From the NCBI RefSeq assembly GCF_030295745.1, contig NZ_AP027291.1, positions 4,092,001-4,156,000 of the forward strand: 64,000 nucleotides of DNA, written 5' to 3'. Positions 48,926-59,632 of the stretch are shown piece after piece. Made by a program: the position numbers and the translations under genes. The notes beneath the pieces were generated by a model that was not told the origin of the DNA, did no database searches, and worked only from the letters and a program-made list of their open reading frames with translations. Numbering within the stretch: the stretch's first letter is position 1; the number at the start of each line of letters is the position of its first letter. This DNA comes from Mycolicibacterium sp. TUM20985. Its GTDB lineage: Bacteria; Actinomycetota; Actinomycetes; Mycobacteriales; Mycobacteriaceae.

Positions 48926-50769
48926 GTGCCAACCATTCATCCGCAAGAGAAGGCCGACACCACGATCCCGCTCGCGGCGAACCCCTTGGAGCCATCAATG
49001 GTGATGGCCGGGCGGGACGTGCTACGCCGACTGGCGAATGACCTCGGAGCGCACCACGACGGCGACGGAACACCCGTGCGCCGCCCGTTGTCGCACCTGC
49101 ACCTGACGGAACTCTTGCTCGAGATTCAGGATCGGGTAGATCAAATCGTGAGGGGCCGGGACCGCCTCGATGGTTTGGTCGAGGCGATGCTGGTCGTCAC
49201 CTCCGGACTGGACCTCGACGCGACGCTGCGGGCAATCGTGCACACGGCAATGAAATTGGTGGACGCCCGATACGGGGCGTTGGGAGTGCGGGGGGACGAC
49301 CACGAGCTCACCGAGTTCATCTACGAGGGCATCAACGAGGAAACGCGTCATCTGATCGGCCGACTGCCAGAGGGCCACGGAGTGCTCGGGGTGCTCATCG
49401 ACGACCCCGTCCCCATCAGGTTGGACGACATCGCCCAACACCCAGCCTCGGTCGGATTTCCGCCCAATCACCCGCCCATGGGCAGCTTCCTCGGCGTGCC
49501 CGCCGGATTCGCGACGAGGTTTACGGAAACCTCTACCTCACCGAGAAGGTCACCGGGCAACCCTTCACGGAAGATGACGAGGTGCTGGCCCGAGCACTCG
49601 CCGCGGCGGCAGGTATCGCCATCGACAACGCGCGCCTCTACGAACAGGCCCAGGCCCGTCGGGCTTGGATCGAAGCGACTCGCGACATCGGGACGGAACT
49701 GCTCTCCGGGACCGATCCGTCCCGCGTCTACCGGCTGATCGCCGACGAAGCACTCAAGTTGACTGGCGCAGAGGTGATCCTGGTCGCCGCTCCGTTCGAC
49801 GGTGATATACCCATCGCGGACGTCATCGAGCTAATCGTCATTGAAACCGCAGGCGCACAGATGAACTCGGGCCAAGTCCGATCCGTTCTCATGAACACCA
49901 CTATTGGGTACGCCTGTGCCCAGCGCAGCCCGAAGCGTCTCACGACGATGGCCACCGCGGTCGACGGCATCGACAGCGCAGGACCCGCGCTCGTCCTACC
50001 GCTATGCAGCGCGGATACCGTGGCCGGAGTCGTGATCGCGTTGCGACCTAAGGGCGCGCCGCCGTTCAGCAAGGTTGAACTCGACATGATGGCTGCCTTC
50101 ACGGACCAGGCAACGCTCGCGTGGCAGCTCGCGACCACGCAACGTCGGATGCGGGAACTCGACGTTTTCAGCGATCGCGACCGGATCGCCCGAGACCTTC
50201 ATGACCACGTGATCCAACGACTGTTCGCCGTTGGGCTCGCCCTGCAGGGAACGATCCCTCGGGCACGAACTCACGAAGTGCAGCAACGAGTCTCGGACAG
50301 TGTCGACGACCTCCAAGGCATCATCCAGGACATCCGCACCGCGATCTTCGACTTGCATGGAGGTGCATCCGGGACCACCCGACTTCGTCAACGCCTCGAC
50401 GCGGCCATAGCGCAGTTCGCTTGCGCGGACATCCGCACCACGGTTCAGGCATTGGGGCCGCTATCCGTCGTGGAGTCAGTGCTTGCCGACCACGCCGAAG
50501 CCGTGATGCGCGAAGCGGTGAGCAACGCAATACGCCATTCCGGAGCGTCCGTATTAGCGATAACGGTCAGGGTTGACGACGAACTCTCCATCGAAGTCGT
50601 CGATGACGGGCACGGTATCACCGGGGTCCCAGGAAACGGCCTACGTAACCTCCTCGCCCGCGCGCAGCAAGCAGATGGTGAATTCACGGTCACGGACGCG
50701 CCGAGCGGCGGCACTGTGCTTCGCTGGTCGGCACCGCTGACCCGAGTCGATGACGGAGCCGTCCACTGA
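48926..50769 (+). pseudogene. DosS/DosT-like GAF-GAF sensor histidine kinase, interrupted by a frameshift
   Basis: Two pieces of one gene. The first (from GTG 48926) has an N-terminal helix, then GAF domain 1 (MLVVTSGLDLDATLRAIVHT, ARYGALGVRGDDHELTEFIY, EGHGVLGVLIDDPVPIRLDD and HPASVGFPPNHPPMGSFLGV). Near 49,502 the frame is lost. One base more restores RIRDEVYGNLYLTEKVTGQP, then GAF domain 2 and the kinase: RDRIARDLHDHVIQRLFAVG (HisKA_3 His) and REAVSNAIRHSGAS, VVDDGHGI (ATP-binding). The restored protein of about 610 residues resembles M. tuberculosis DosS/DosT, oxygen/NO/redox sensors for DosR. No response regulator gene is next to it. If the shift is real the kinase half could be made from an internal start (for example ATG 49582). 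Confidence 0.78.
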
Positions 50770-50993
50770 CGCGGGCGCCACGGGGGTCATAGCCCGTCGA
50801 TCGTTCCGGCACCAGCGATACGACGAGCGCCGGAAGCGTGGTGGTGGCGTTCGCGGTGAACGTCCTAGTAGCCGCGGCCAAGACCGTCGCTGCTGCACTC
50901 ACTGCATCGGCGGAAGAGGGTCAAGGCATCAGCAGCACTGCGATGCCGGTGCCCGTCGAGGCCTGCCCCACCCAAGCGAATTGACCCTCGACG
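50770..50993. other. Intergenic region after the sensor kinase: no gene seen
   Basis: The two flanking genes converge. Only short frames without family sequence are present, and I see no strong hairpin. Confidence 0.4.
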
Positions 50994-51485
50994 TCAACAG
51001 TCCGCGGCTATCGCAAAGCGAGCGGTCACACGACCAAAGGGGGGTTCCTCATCGAATCCCTCCGCCGTCCCCGTCGTTCTGATGATGCCATTGTCGAAGG
51101 TAGCGTCAGCAGCCCCAAGGTTGTCGGCCGCGAAGACTCCGGTGAAACCACCCATGTCGGTGATGCGAACGAGAAGCGGGACCACGGCTTCACCCGTCCT
51201 GATCTGAGCGGTGAAGCCTGGCGACTGGCCGACAGTCTCGATCTGCCAAACCCACTGCTGCTGGCGACACGAGATCGGGAACGGCGCGCCTACGTCCTTG
51301 CCGTCGATCGTGATCCGCGCCGTCCTCGTACCGAGTGCCGATGCCCCGTTGGCGCATGCAGCGGTCGCCAGCACCGCTGCCATTGCCAGCGCACCCGCGG
51401 CTATGTTCGCACCCCGCCGCTTTCTCTGGCTCGCCGCCTCCGGCTTGCCGCATTCTTTAAGCGCTGTCCAGTCTTTCGCGTTCAT
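50994..51485 (-). CDS. LpqH (19 kDa)-family lipoprotein
   Basis: A 163-residue lipoprotein from ATG 51485. An unusually long charged N-terminus precedes the signal helix, and the lipobox is in ATAACANG. The mature part has RITIDGKDVGAPFPISC, QWVWQIETVGQSPGFTAQIR, RITDMGGFTGVFAADNLG and a final RTTGTAEGFDEEPPFGRVTA with the family Cys pair, as in LpqH. LpqH proteins are surface lipoproteins and TLR2 agonists in M. tuberculosis. Role here unknown. Confidence 0.83.
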   Translation of the reverse strand: MNAKDWTALKECGKPEAASQRKRRGANIAAGALAMAAVLATAACANGASALGTRTARITIDGKDVGAPFPISCRQQQWVWQIETVGQSPGFTAQIRTGEAVVPLLVRITDMGGFTGVFAADNLGAADATFDNGIIRTTGTAEGFDEEPPFGRVTARFAIAADC

Positions 51486-51816
51486 GCTGATGACTACCCA
51501 TAACGCCGGGCCTTGATACCCCGGCGGCAAGCACGCCTTTGGACCGTCACCGGCGTATCAACCGCTGCGCGCCAGGGAACGTATTCCATCTGGACTCGAA
51601 GACTCATGGCTCTTGTCGGTGCAGTCGCCATGCTGGTCGGCACTGAGCTCACCGTATACCCGCCGGGCCGGTGAGGAATTTCGTGCTGAACGCGAATGAC
51701 GTTCTCCTTGAGTAAGACTCGAACCGTTGGCGTATCGTCAACGGTGATGGAACGCCGACTTCTTCCTTCACACAAAGACGGAGTTCTGTCCACCGACTGG
51801 CTTGGGAAGTGATGCC
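51486..51816. other. 331-base gap: no supported gene
   Basis: Divergent promoters for the LpqH-type and DinB-type genes must lie here. A minus-strand frame (51,494-51,793) is open but has unusual composition and no recognised family. I see no clear operator. Confidence 0.4.
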
Positions 51817-52434
51817 GTGGATGGTCTTGAAATGGCCACGGCCGAGCGCACGGACCTAGCTGATCTTCTGGCGACTCTCACGCCCGGCCAGTGGGAGGCG
51901 CCGTCGCTCTGTGAGGGCTGGCGGGTACGGGACGTGGTCGCTCACGTCATGAGCTTCGACGGGGTCAGTATTCTTGGCATGTTTCGCCGCGCCGTCCGGG
52001 GCCGGATCCTCCACACCAACCAGGTGGGTGTTGACGAACTCGCATCCCTCACAACCGAACAGCTCCTTCACGAGCTGCGGGCTGATCTGAGGCCACAGGG
52101 GCTGGCCACTCTTCTCGGAGGCCGACTCGCCCTGCTCGACGTCACCATCCATCATCAGGACATCCGCCGTCCGCTGGGTATGCCTCGCCAGATCCCGGCT
52201 GAACGGCTGCGTTGGGTCCTGGGGGCCAGCTTGTGCAGCCCCGAACTGCCGGCGTGGCGCCTCGCCCGCGGTATCCGCCTGACCCCGACCGACCTGGACT
52301 GGACTCACGGCTCGGGACCGGAGGTCACAGGACCGGCAGAAGCCGTGCTGATGGCGATCACCGGCCGGCGAAGTGCCATCGCGGAGCTAGCCGGCCCAGG
52401 GCAGCCGGTGCTGGCCGGCCGGCTCGCCCGCTGA
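51817..52434 (+). CDS. Maleylpyruvate isomerase-type (DinB-like, mycothiol-dependent) protein
   Basis: A protein of about 205 residues of the MDMPI family. The N-terminal helices include TLTPGQWEAPSLCEGWRVRD and VVAHVMSFDG (conserved His and Cys/Trp region), with a metal-binding His in HHQDIRRPLGMP and a later helical domain ending in a PAEAVLMAITGRRSA segment. Such proteins use mycothiol in isomerisation or detoxification. GTG 51817 is preceded by GGGAAG. Substrate unknown. Confidence 0.82.
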   Translation: MDGLEMATAERTDLADLLATLTPGQWEAPSLCEGWRVRDVVAHVMSFDGVSILGMFRRAVRGRILHTNQVGVDELASLTTEQLLHELRADLRPQGLATLLGGRLALLDVTIHHQDIRRPLGMPRQIPAERLRWVLGASLCSPELPAWRLARGIRLTPTDLDWTHGSGPEVTGPAEAVLMAITGRRSAIAELAGPGQPVLAGRLAR

Positions 52435-52527
52435 GCCCAGTCGGGCGGCAATCGCGCGTGGGGAATCGCAGGTACGTCTAGGTAGACGGGGTGGAAGAAA
52501 GAGTCGTGCCGCGCCTGGGCCGGCCAG

Positions 52528-52974
52528 TCACCGGACGAGCACGTGAATCTCGCGTCGGTACCGATCCCTCTGCAGTGCGGGTACCAACGGCGCGAAGTCC
52601 ACGACGATGGTCTTCGTTTGGAAGAGGTCGTGGGCCGCGGCGTAGGACTGCGCCCGTGCCGTGTCGGGGAAGGACATGATTCGCACCGTATCGGTCACCA
52701 CCGCTTGGCTGCACCCGACGGTCACGCATTCGCGCGCCGTGGTGTCCAGCGCACGAGGAACGGGCAGGCCGGCCCGTCCCAAGGCATCCACTACACCACT
52801 TGCACTCAGCGTGCCGAGCTCCCCTCCTCGAGTCAGGTTGGCAGGCACTGTATTCGGATCAACCGCGACCGACGAAGCCGGCGGCGGGTAGCCCGGCAGG
52901 GGACTCGAACAACTGCTGACGAGAACCGCCATTACCGCAACCCCTGCGAGCATCGGTCGCGACGTCGGCGCCAT
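52528..52974 (-). CDS. Hypothetical lipoprotein
   Basis: About 148 residues from ATG 52974 (M of MAPTSRPMLAG). The signal peptide ends in VSSCSSPLPG. The mature part is short and has two cysteines (ARECVTVGCSQAV) and a segment SAAAHDLFQTKTIVVDFAPL-like near the end (AAAHDLFQTKTIVVDF). I know similar mycobacterial lipoproteins of unknown function. A longer frame upstream runs into the MarR gene. Confidence 0.62.
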   Translation of the reverse strand: MAPTSRPMLAGVAVMAVLVSSCSSPLPGYPPPASSVAVDPNTVPANLTRGGELGTLSASGVVDALGRAGLPVPRALDTTARECVTVGCSQAVVTDTVRIMSFPDTARAQSYAAAHDLFQTKTIVVDFAPLVPALQRDRYRREIHVLVR

Positions 52975-53029
52975 ACGCCGCCCGGGGCTGGTAGACGCCG
53001 GCAGTGCGTCGAACACCGATACTTCGTGC

Positions 53030-53521
53030 TCAGCCAAGGAAGCCGTCGCCTCCCTGCCGAGCGGCCGGTTCTCCACCCGCCCGCGTGAAGGCGGTCAGCG
53101 CGCGAACCAACCCGCGTCGCTCGACATCGGGCATGTTCGCGACGATCTCGGCGAGTACTCGACGCCGCCCAGCGGTGACCCCGTCGACCACCTCACGGCC
53201 CCGGTCGGTGAGGTCCACGACCAGTTCCCGTCGGGACGCCGGGTTGGGTCGTCGATCGATGAGTTCGGCGCCGACGAGTCGCTCGACCATCCTGCCCGTG
53301 GTGGATGGCTGCACGCCGAGCAGGCCCGCGAGGGTCGCAAGGTTGATGGGCCCCCGGGTGGACAGGATCACCAAGGTGCGGAACTGGGCGATGGTCAGCG
53401 TCTCATCGTTCTCGGCGATAGAACGCGCCGAGATGGCGACGAGGAGCCGCGATGCCGTCAACAGGGCGTCGGTGATGGCATCCGCCGACTCGTGCGTGTC
53501 GAGTCCACTACCTGTCGGCAT
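53030..53521 (-). CDS. MarR-family transcriptional regulator
   Basis: A 163-residue winged-helix regulator from ATG 53521 (ribosome site GAAGGAGGG). LTIAQFRTLVILSTRGPINL, ATLAGLLGVQPSTTGRMVER (recognition helix) and the wing RRPNPASRRELVVDLTDRG are typical of MarR. It diverges from the deazaflavin oxidoreductase with a palindrome in the space, so it may control that gene. Ligand unknown. Confidence 0.87.
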   Translation of the reverse strand: MPTGSGLDTHESADAITDALLTASRLLVAISARSIAENDETLTIAQFRTLVILSTRGPINLATLAGLLGVQPSTTGRMVERLVGAELIDRRPNPASRRELVVDLTDRGREVVDGVTAGRRRVLAEIVANMPDVERRGLVRALTAFTRAGGEPAARQGGDGFLG

Positions 53522-53572
53522 TTGCCCTCCTTCATCCGAACCTGCCCGCAAGAGGGAGCTTATGAGCAACTG

Positions 53573-53585
53573 TTGCATAATGCAA
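53573..53585. promoter_or_regulatory. Putative MarR operator
   Basis: TTGCATAATGCAA is a perfect 13-bp palindrome about 52 bases upstream of the marR start; GCAACTGTTGC lies directly beside it. The position between the divergent genes and the symmetry suit a MarR-family site. Confidence 0.6.
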
Positions 53586-53711
53586 TCGTGCACAGTCCTC
53601 GTGCCGGTCGCGCCCCCGAGCGAAATGGAACCGACTCCGATCCCAACGAGCGCCTTGCCGCGCTGCGGCGTAGACGCTCCGTCGACCGAGGATGGTGACG
53701 ACATCGGCTTG

Positions 53712-54194
53712 ATGGATCTCATCGCAGCCCTCGTCGGCCGGATGCTGAGAACCCGGTGGCTTGTCCGCGCACCGGTAGTCCTGTACCGCCTCAGGCTTGG
53801 TTGGCTATTCGGCCAGCGGATGCTGCTGATGCAGCACCGCGGCAGACACAGTGGAATTGCCCGCTACGTCGTGCTCGAGGTGGTCGAGCACCCGCGATCC
53901 GATCGTTATGTCATCGTGTCCGGGTTCGGCGAGGCAGCGCAGTGGTACCGGAACGTGCTCAACGATCCGCGCGTCCGCATCAGCGTCGGACGACGCCGCG
54001 ACGCTCCCGCAGTGGCACGGTCGCTCGCTCCGGACGACGCAGAAGCGGTGTTGTCCCGTTACGCGGAGCATCACCCCACGGCATGGCGCCGGTTGCGCCA
54101 CGTGCTGGAGTTGGCAAGGGACATCGAGAACCCCGCATTGCCGATGTTCGCCCTCGACGTGGACGAGCATCGTGCCGAACATCAGGAGAAGTGA
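53712..54194 (+). CDS. Deazaflavin (F420)-dependent nitroreductase-family protein
   Basis: A 160-residue Ddn-like split-barrel protein. DLIAALVGRMLRTRWLVRAP, GQRMLLMQHRGRHSGIARYV, VLEVVEHPRSDRYVIVSGFG, AAQWYRNVLNDPRVRISVGR and the terminal ENPALPMFALDV follow the family layout. Such proteins use reduced F420 to reduce quinones or other ligands. I chose ATG 53712; upstream in-frame starts (53,580 and 53,625) lack family sequence. It is followed directly by the DUF2254 gene. Confidence 0.85.
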   Translation: MDLIAALVGRMLRTRWLVRAPVVLYRLRLGWLFGQRMLLMQHRGRHSGIARYVVLEVVEHPRSDRYVIVSGFGEAAQWYRNVLNDPRVRISVGRRRDAPAVARSLAPDDAEAVLSRYAEHHPTAWRRLRHVLELARDIENPALPMFALDVDEHRAEHQEK

Positions 54195-54197
54195 CGA

Positions 54198-55520
54198 ATG
54201 AGTGCCATCCTTGCCCCAGTGCGCGACACGGTCCGCACCCAGTTATGGCCGTTGCCCGTCGCAGGCATCGTCCTGGCCGTCGTGGCTGCAGTGGCGTTGC
54301 CCCACCTGGACGCGCGCGTGGACGATCAGCTGCCCGCGTGGTTGTCCACCCTACTGTTCGGAGGTGACGCCGGTGCGGCGCGGACCTTGCTGGACGCCAT
54401 CTCGAGTTCGCTCATCACCGTGACATCGCTGACGTTCTCGCTGACCGTCGTCACCCTCCAGTTGGCCAGTAGCCAGTTCTCGCCGCGGCTGCTGCGCACG
54501 TTCACCAGCGACGTCTTCGTCCAGGCCACGCTCGCGGTCTTCCTGTCGACGTTCACCTACTCGCTGACGGTCTTGCGCGCGATCCGCAGCACCGACACCG
54601 GCGCCGGATTCGTACCTCGCATATCAGTCACGGTCGCGTTCCTTCTCGGGCTCGTCAGCGTCCTTGGCTTGGTGCTGTTCCTGGCCCATCTCGCCCGCCA
54701 GATCCGGGTGGAGACGATGCTGCGCGAGGTTCATGACGACACCAACGCCACGTTGCGCAGCGCCACCGCCCCCCTCGCCGACGCGGTACCGCAACCGCCG
54801 CTGCCCTCGCCGCCCGCGAATGGGTCGGTCCTCATGGCCCCGTCGTCCGGGTTTCTGACCCACATCAACAATGGCAAATTGCTGGCAGCCGCAACGGAAG
54901 TCGATGCTTGCCTGATCATCGACCGCCATCCCGGGGATTCCCTCGTGGAAGGCGTGCCGATCGGTGTCGCCTGGAGGGCCGACGGCGATCTCGACACCGA
55001 TGCCGTCGGTCGACTCCAGGCCGCGATCCACAACGCCATCGGAATCGGCTACGAGCGCACTGGAGCTCAGGACGTGGGCTACGGGCTGCGCCAGCTCACC
55101 GACGTGGCGAACAAGGCCCTCTCGCCCGGAATCAACGATCCGACGACGGCGGTCCACGCGCTGGGCCACGTCTCGGCCATCCTCTGCCAGCTTGCCCACC
55201 GCGACCTCCGTCCGGTCGTTCTGCGCGACCGCGACGACGCGGCCCGGGTATTCCTTCGTCGGCCCGGCCTCGATGAGATCGTCGACGCGGCGATCAGCCA
55301 ACCGCGCCGCTACGGCTCCACGGACCCGCAGGTAATGAAACGCCTGTTCAGCCTGCTCGCGGAGCTCAGCTGGCATCTCGACGACCACACCATGGTCCGT
55401 GAGCAGCTCGACCGAACGCGCCAGACCGTCCGGCGGGCGGACTTCGATGAGACCGAGCGACGTCAATTGGAGATCGCCGCCGCCAGCGTCGAGCGGGCGA
55501 TCGCCCACCGCGTCGAGTAG
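54198..55520 (+). CDS. DUF2254 membrane protein
   Basis: A 440-residue protein starting 3 bases after the preceding stop. Four N-terminal transmembrane segments lie in about the first 190 residues: VAGIVLAVVAAVALPHL, SLITVTSLTFSLTVVTLQLA, ATLAVFLSTFTYSLTVL and RISVTVAFLLGLVSVLGLVL. A large soluble domain follows (LQAAIHNAIGIGYERTGAQD, GLRQLTDVANKALSPGINDP). The last motif (SPGINDPTTAVHALGHV) is highly conserved in DUF2254. Function unknown. Confidence 0.9.
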   Translation: MSAILAPVRDTVRTQLWPLPVAGIVLAVVAAVALPHLDARVDDQLPAWLSTLLFGGDAGAARTLLDAISSSLITVTSLTFSLTVVTLQLASSQFSPRLLRTFTSDVFVQATLAVFLSTFTYSLTVLRAIRSTDTGAGFVPRISVTVAFLLGLVSVLGLVLFLAHLARQIRVETMLREVHDDTNATLRSATAPLADAVPQPPLPSPPANGSVLMAPSSGFLTHINNGKLLAAATEVDACLIIDRHPGDSLVEGVPIGVAWRADGDLDTDAVGRLQAAIHNAIGIGYERTGAQDVGYGLRQLTDVANKALSPGINDPTTAVHALGHVSAILCQLAHRDLRPVVLRDRDDAARVFLRRPGLDEIVDAAISQPRRYGSTDPQVMKRLFSLLAELSWHLDDHTMVREQLDRTRQTVRRADFDETERRQLEIAAASVERAIAHRVE

Positions 55521-55693
55521 AGCGCACCATGACCGCCGTGCTGCACGCCAGCTGCCGACCTCAACTGGCTCCGGATCAGCACGCGGCGCACGCCGCTCGT
55601 GGCTCACGTATTGGCGTTCGGCTCGTTGTACCAGATCAGCGTCTCGCTGTCGGGATTGGCCACTCGCACCGCCTCTGACCTGCGTCCAAAAAG

Positions 55694-55766
55694 TGGAGCT
55701 AAGGGGATTCGAACCCCTGACCCCCACACTGCCAGTGTGGTGCGCTACCAACTGCGCCATAGCCCC
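55694..55766 (-). tRNA. tRNA-Ala (anticodon GGC)
   Basis: The minus strand reads GGGGCTA...TAGCTCC with discriminator A. Acceptor stem 7 bp with one G-T pair, D-arm GCGCAGTTGGTAGCGC, anticodon stem CCACA/TGTGG with loop CTGGCAG (anticodon GGC at plus-strand 55731-55733) and TpsiC arm AGGGGTTCGAATCCCCT. CCA is not encoded. I see no integrase gene nearby. Confidence 0.95.
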
Positions 55767-55822
55767 TCAAGTCGTGCTGGTCGACGGTACACCAACCACC
55801 ACACGCGGTTCAAAACCGGTGG

Positions 55823-57088
55823 TCAGGGCACGTCGCCACCGGTGTCCGGGCCGAGCGGCCGGGCGGGCGTGTGCTCCGAACCGGCCCGTGGCCTGGTCTC
55901 GGGCGCGAAGATCCAGAAGACCGCCGCGGCCAGCAGGATGCCGCCGCTGATGGCGAACGCGGCCCCGTAGGACAGATGCTGGGCGATCTGCCCCACCGCC
56001 AATGAGCCCAGGATCGCGCCGAAGTCAGAGGTCATCTGGAAGGCCGCCACGGCCGTGCCGCCGCGGGCCTTGCTGCCGACGATGTCGGCCACCGCCGCCT
56101 GCTGCGGTGCGATGAAGATGCCCGTCGCCGCTCCCGTGACGAACGCCGCCACCAGGAACAGCGGCAGCGATGTCGTAAAACCCACCGCCACGGTCGTCGC
56201 CGCGGCCACCGGCAATCCGATCAACAGCGGAATGCGCCTACCGACCCGGTCGGACAGGTAACCGCTCAGGATCACCACTGACACATTCCCGATCGCGAAC
56301 GTCGCGAGCGCCAGCCCGGCGATTCCCGCCCCGCGGTGCAGCACCTCCACTACGAACAGCGGGACCAGCGCGACCCGCAACCCGAACGCCGACCACCCCG
56401 TCGCGAAGTTCGACGCCAGCGCCGCCCGGTAGGCCCGGTTGCGCAACGCTGTCCGCACGCTCAGCGCCGGCTCGCTCTGCTCGTCGGGTGCCGCTAGTGA
56501 CGAACTGCGCAGCACGACCAGCACCACGGCCGCCGCGATCAGCAGCGCGACTCCGTAGATGATGAACGGCATCGACAGCCCGAACCCGACCGTCAGGCTG
56601 CCCAGCACCGGCCCGCCCACCGACCCGACGAGGAAGGCCGACGTGAACATCCCCGACACCCGGCCGCGCGCGTTGGCCGGTGAGATCCTGATCATCAGGC
56701 CCAGCGACGACACGGTGAACATCGCCGACCCGAGACCGCCGAGGGATCTGAACGCCAGCAGCTGCCAGTAGGTCTGCGCGAACGCACACGCCCCCGTGGA
56801 CAGAGCGACGATCAGCAGTCCCGAGACGTAGACCCGCCGTTCCCCGAGCTTCTGCACGAGCAGGCCGGCAGGTGGCGCGCCTACCAAACGCATCACCGCA
56901 AACGCCGTGATGACGAAGGTGGCCGCGCTGATGCTGACGCCGAAGTTGCGGGCGTACTGCGGCAGGACCGGCGCGACCACCCCGTACCCGAGGGCGACGA
57001 TCACGTTGCAGAAGATCAGTACCCAGACTTCGCTGGGCAGCTTGTCCTTCGGGGGCGTTCTACAGTCTGCCTCCGCGTCGGTACTCAC
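55823..57088 (-). CDS. MFS transporter
   Basis: A 421-residue permease of the major facilitator superfamily with 12 hydrophobic segments. It shows VLIFCNVIVALGYGVVAPVL (helix 1), FVITAFAVMRLVGAPPAGLL with the loop LVQKLGERRVYVSG (motif A-like), FRSLGGLGSAMFTVSSLGL and GYLSDRVGRRIPLLIGLPVA (second motif A). Transport of drugs or metabolites out of the cell is likely. It ends close to the following phosphoglucomutase start. Confidence 0.9.
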   Translation of the reverse strand: MSTDAEADCRTPPKDKLPSEVWVLIFCNVIVALGYGVVAPVLPQYARNFGVSISAATFVITAFAVMRLVGAPPAGLLVQKLGERRVYVSGLLIVALSTGACAFAQTYWQLLAFRSLGGLGSAMFTVSSLGLMIRISPANARGRVSGMFTSAFLVGSVGGPVLGSLTVGFGLSMPFIIYGVALLIAAAVVLVVLRSSSLAAPDEQSEPALSVRTALRNRAYRAALASNFATGWSAFGLRVALVPLFVVEVLHRGAGIAGLALATFAIGNVSVVILSGYLSDRVGRRIPLLIGLPVAAATTVAVGFTTSLPLFLVAAFVTGAATGIFIAPQQAAVADIVGSKARGGTAVAAFQMTSDFGAILGSLAVGQIAQHLSYGAAFAISGGILLAAAVFWIFAPETRPRAGSEHTPARPLGPDTGGDVP

Positions 57089-57098
57089 TCAATCGACC

Positions 57099-58742
<1,644 letters not shown>

Positions 58743-58795
58743 TGTTCCCCTTCAGCGGGTGTCGCATGCACCCGTCGCCGAGAATTCAGATCCGG

Positions 58796-59242
58796 TCATC
58801 TGGCGGGCTCCGGCACGAGCAGGACCGGCCGGCCATGCTTGCGCGTCAACTGGTGGGACACGGACTGCCCCGCGAGCGTGTCGATGAACGAGTGCATGCC
58901 GCCGCGCGGCGCACCGACGACGATCATCAGCGCGCCGACCTGCTCGGCGAGGTCGGCAAGGACATCCGACGGCCGCCCGTGAAGGGCATGGTAGGTCCAC
59001 CCGGACCCCAGTTCCTCGAGGATTGCGCGGGCGCCGGAAGCGTGCGCCTCGACCGTCTGGTGGAACTGTTCTTCCCAGTCCCAGGCGTCCGGATCGATCG
59101 GCAGATCGTTGGCGTCGGCGATGTGGACGACGTGCACGTGCGCGTCCAGGTGCCGAGCGAGACCGACCGCGAACCGCAAGGCCGCAGTGCTCGCGAGTTG
59201 GCCATCCCACCCCATCACCAATTGCGCTGCAACGTCATTCAT
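58796..59242 (-). CDS. Universal stress protein (small, single domain)
   Basis: A 148-residue Usp protein. QLVMGWDGQLASTAALRFAV, an acidic middle, ALMIVVGAPRGGMHSFIDTL (weak ATP-binding motif; GAPRGGMHSFIDTLAG in place of G-x2-G-x9-GS) and GRPVLLVPEPA at the end. It diverges from the pgm end and lies beside the fluoride genes. Role probably stress-related. Confidence 0.85.
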   Translation of the reverse strand: MNDVAAQLVMGWDGQLASTAALRFAVGLARHLDAHVHVVHIADANDLPIDPDAWDWEEQFHQTVEAHASGARAILEELGSGWTYHALHGRPSDVLADLAEQVGALMIVVGAPRGGMHSFIDTLAGQSVSHQLTRKHGRPVLLVPEPAR

Positions 59243-59263
59243 GTCGCGCTACCTCCCTCACTC

Positions 59264-59632
59264 CTAGAGCACCGCGACCGCGGCGAGCCCGCCCGCGCAG
59301 GCGGCCACGGACAGGACCAGCGAACCGATCGCGTTGAGCAGGGCCAGCATTCGCTTGTTCTGCTGCACCAACCGGACGGTCTCGAAACTAGCCGTGCTGA
59401 ACGTCGTGTACCCGCCGCAGAAGCCGGTTCCGAGCACGGTCTGCCACGCGGCCGGCTGGCCGTGAAAGAGCACCAGGCCCGCCAGCATTCCGAGCACCAG
59501 TGATCCCGTGACGTTGATGGTTACGGTCGCCAACGGGAACGGAGACCGCCAGTGTCGCTTGATCGACGAATCGAAGAGGAACCGGGTGACGGCGCCGATG
59601 GCCCCGGCGACGAGGGTGAGGATCACGATCAT
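59264..59632 (-). CDS. crcB: Fluoride ion exporter subunit CrcB
   Basis: A 122-residue Fluc channel protein with four transmembrane helices: LTLVAGAIGAVTRFLFDSSI, FPLATVTINVTGSLVLGMLA, GFCGGYTTFSTASFETVRLV (conserved GxCGGxTTFSTxxxE) and a C-terminal helix. It overlaps the previous crcB by 4 bases (ATGA), so the two subunits are made together and likely form a dual-topology dimer. ATG 59632 is the natural start. Confidence 0.93.
   Translation of the reverse strand: MIVILTLVAGAIGAVTRFLFDSSIKRHWRSPFPLATVTINVTGSLVLGMLAGLVLFHGQPAAWQTVLGTGFCGGYTTFSTASFETVRLVQQNKRMLALLNAIGSLVLSVAACAGGLAAVAVL

Noticed and set aside
51494..51793. Minus-strand open frame of about 99 codons
   Set aside because: No family, unusual composition, no ribosome site; overlaps the needed promoter space of the LpqH-type gene.
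55694..55766. tRNA-Ala considered as an integration site
   Set aside because: No integrase gene or displaced 3' repeat of the tRNA was seen nearby.
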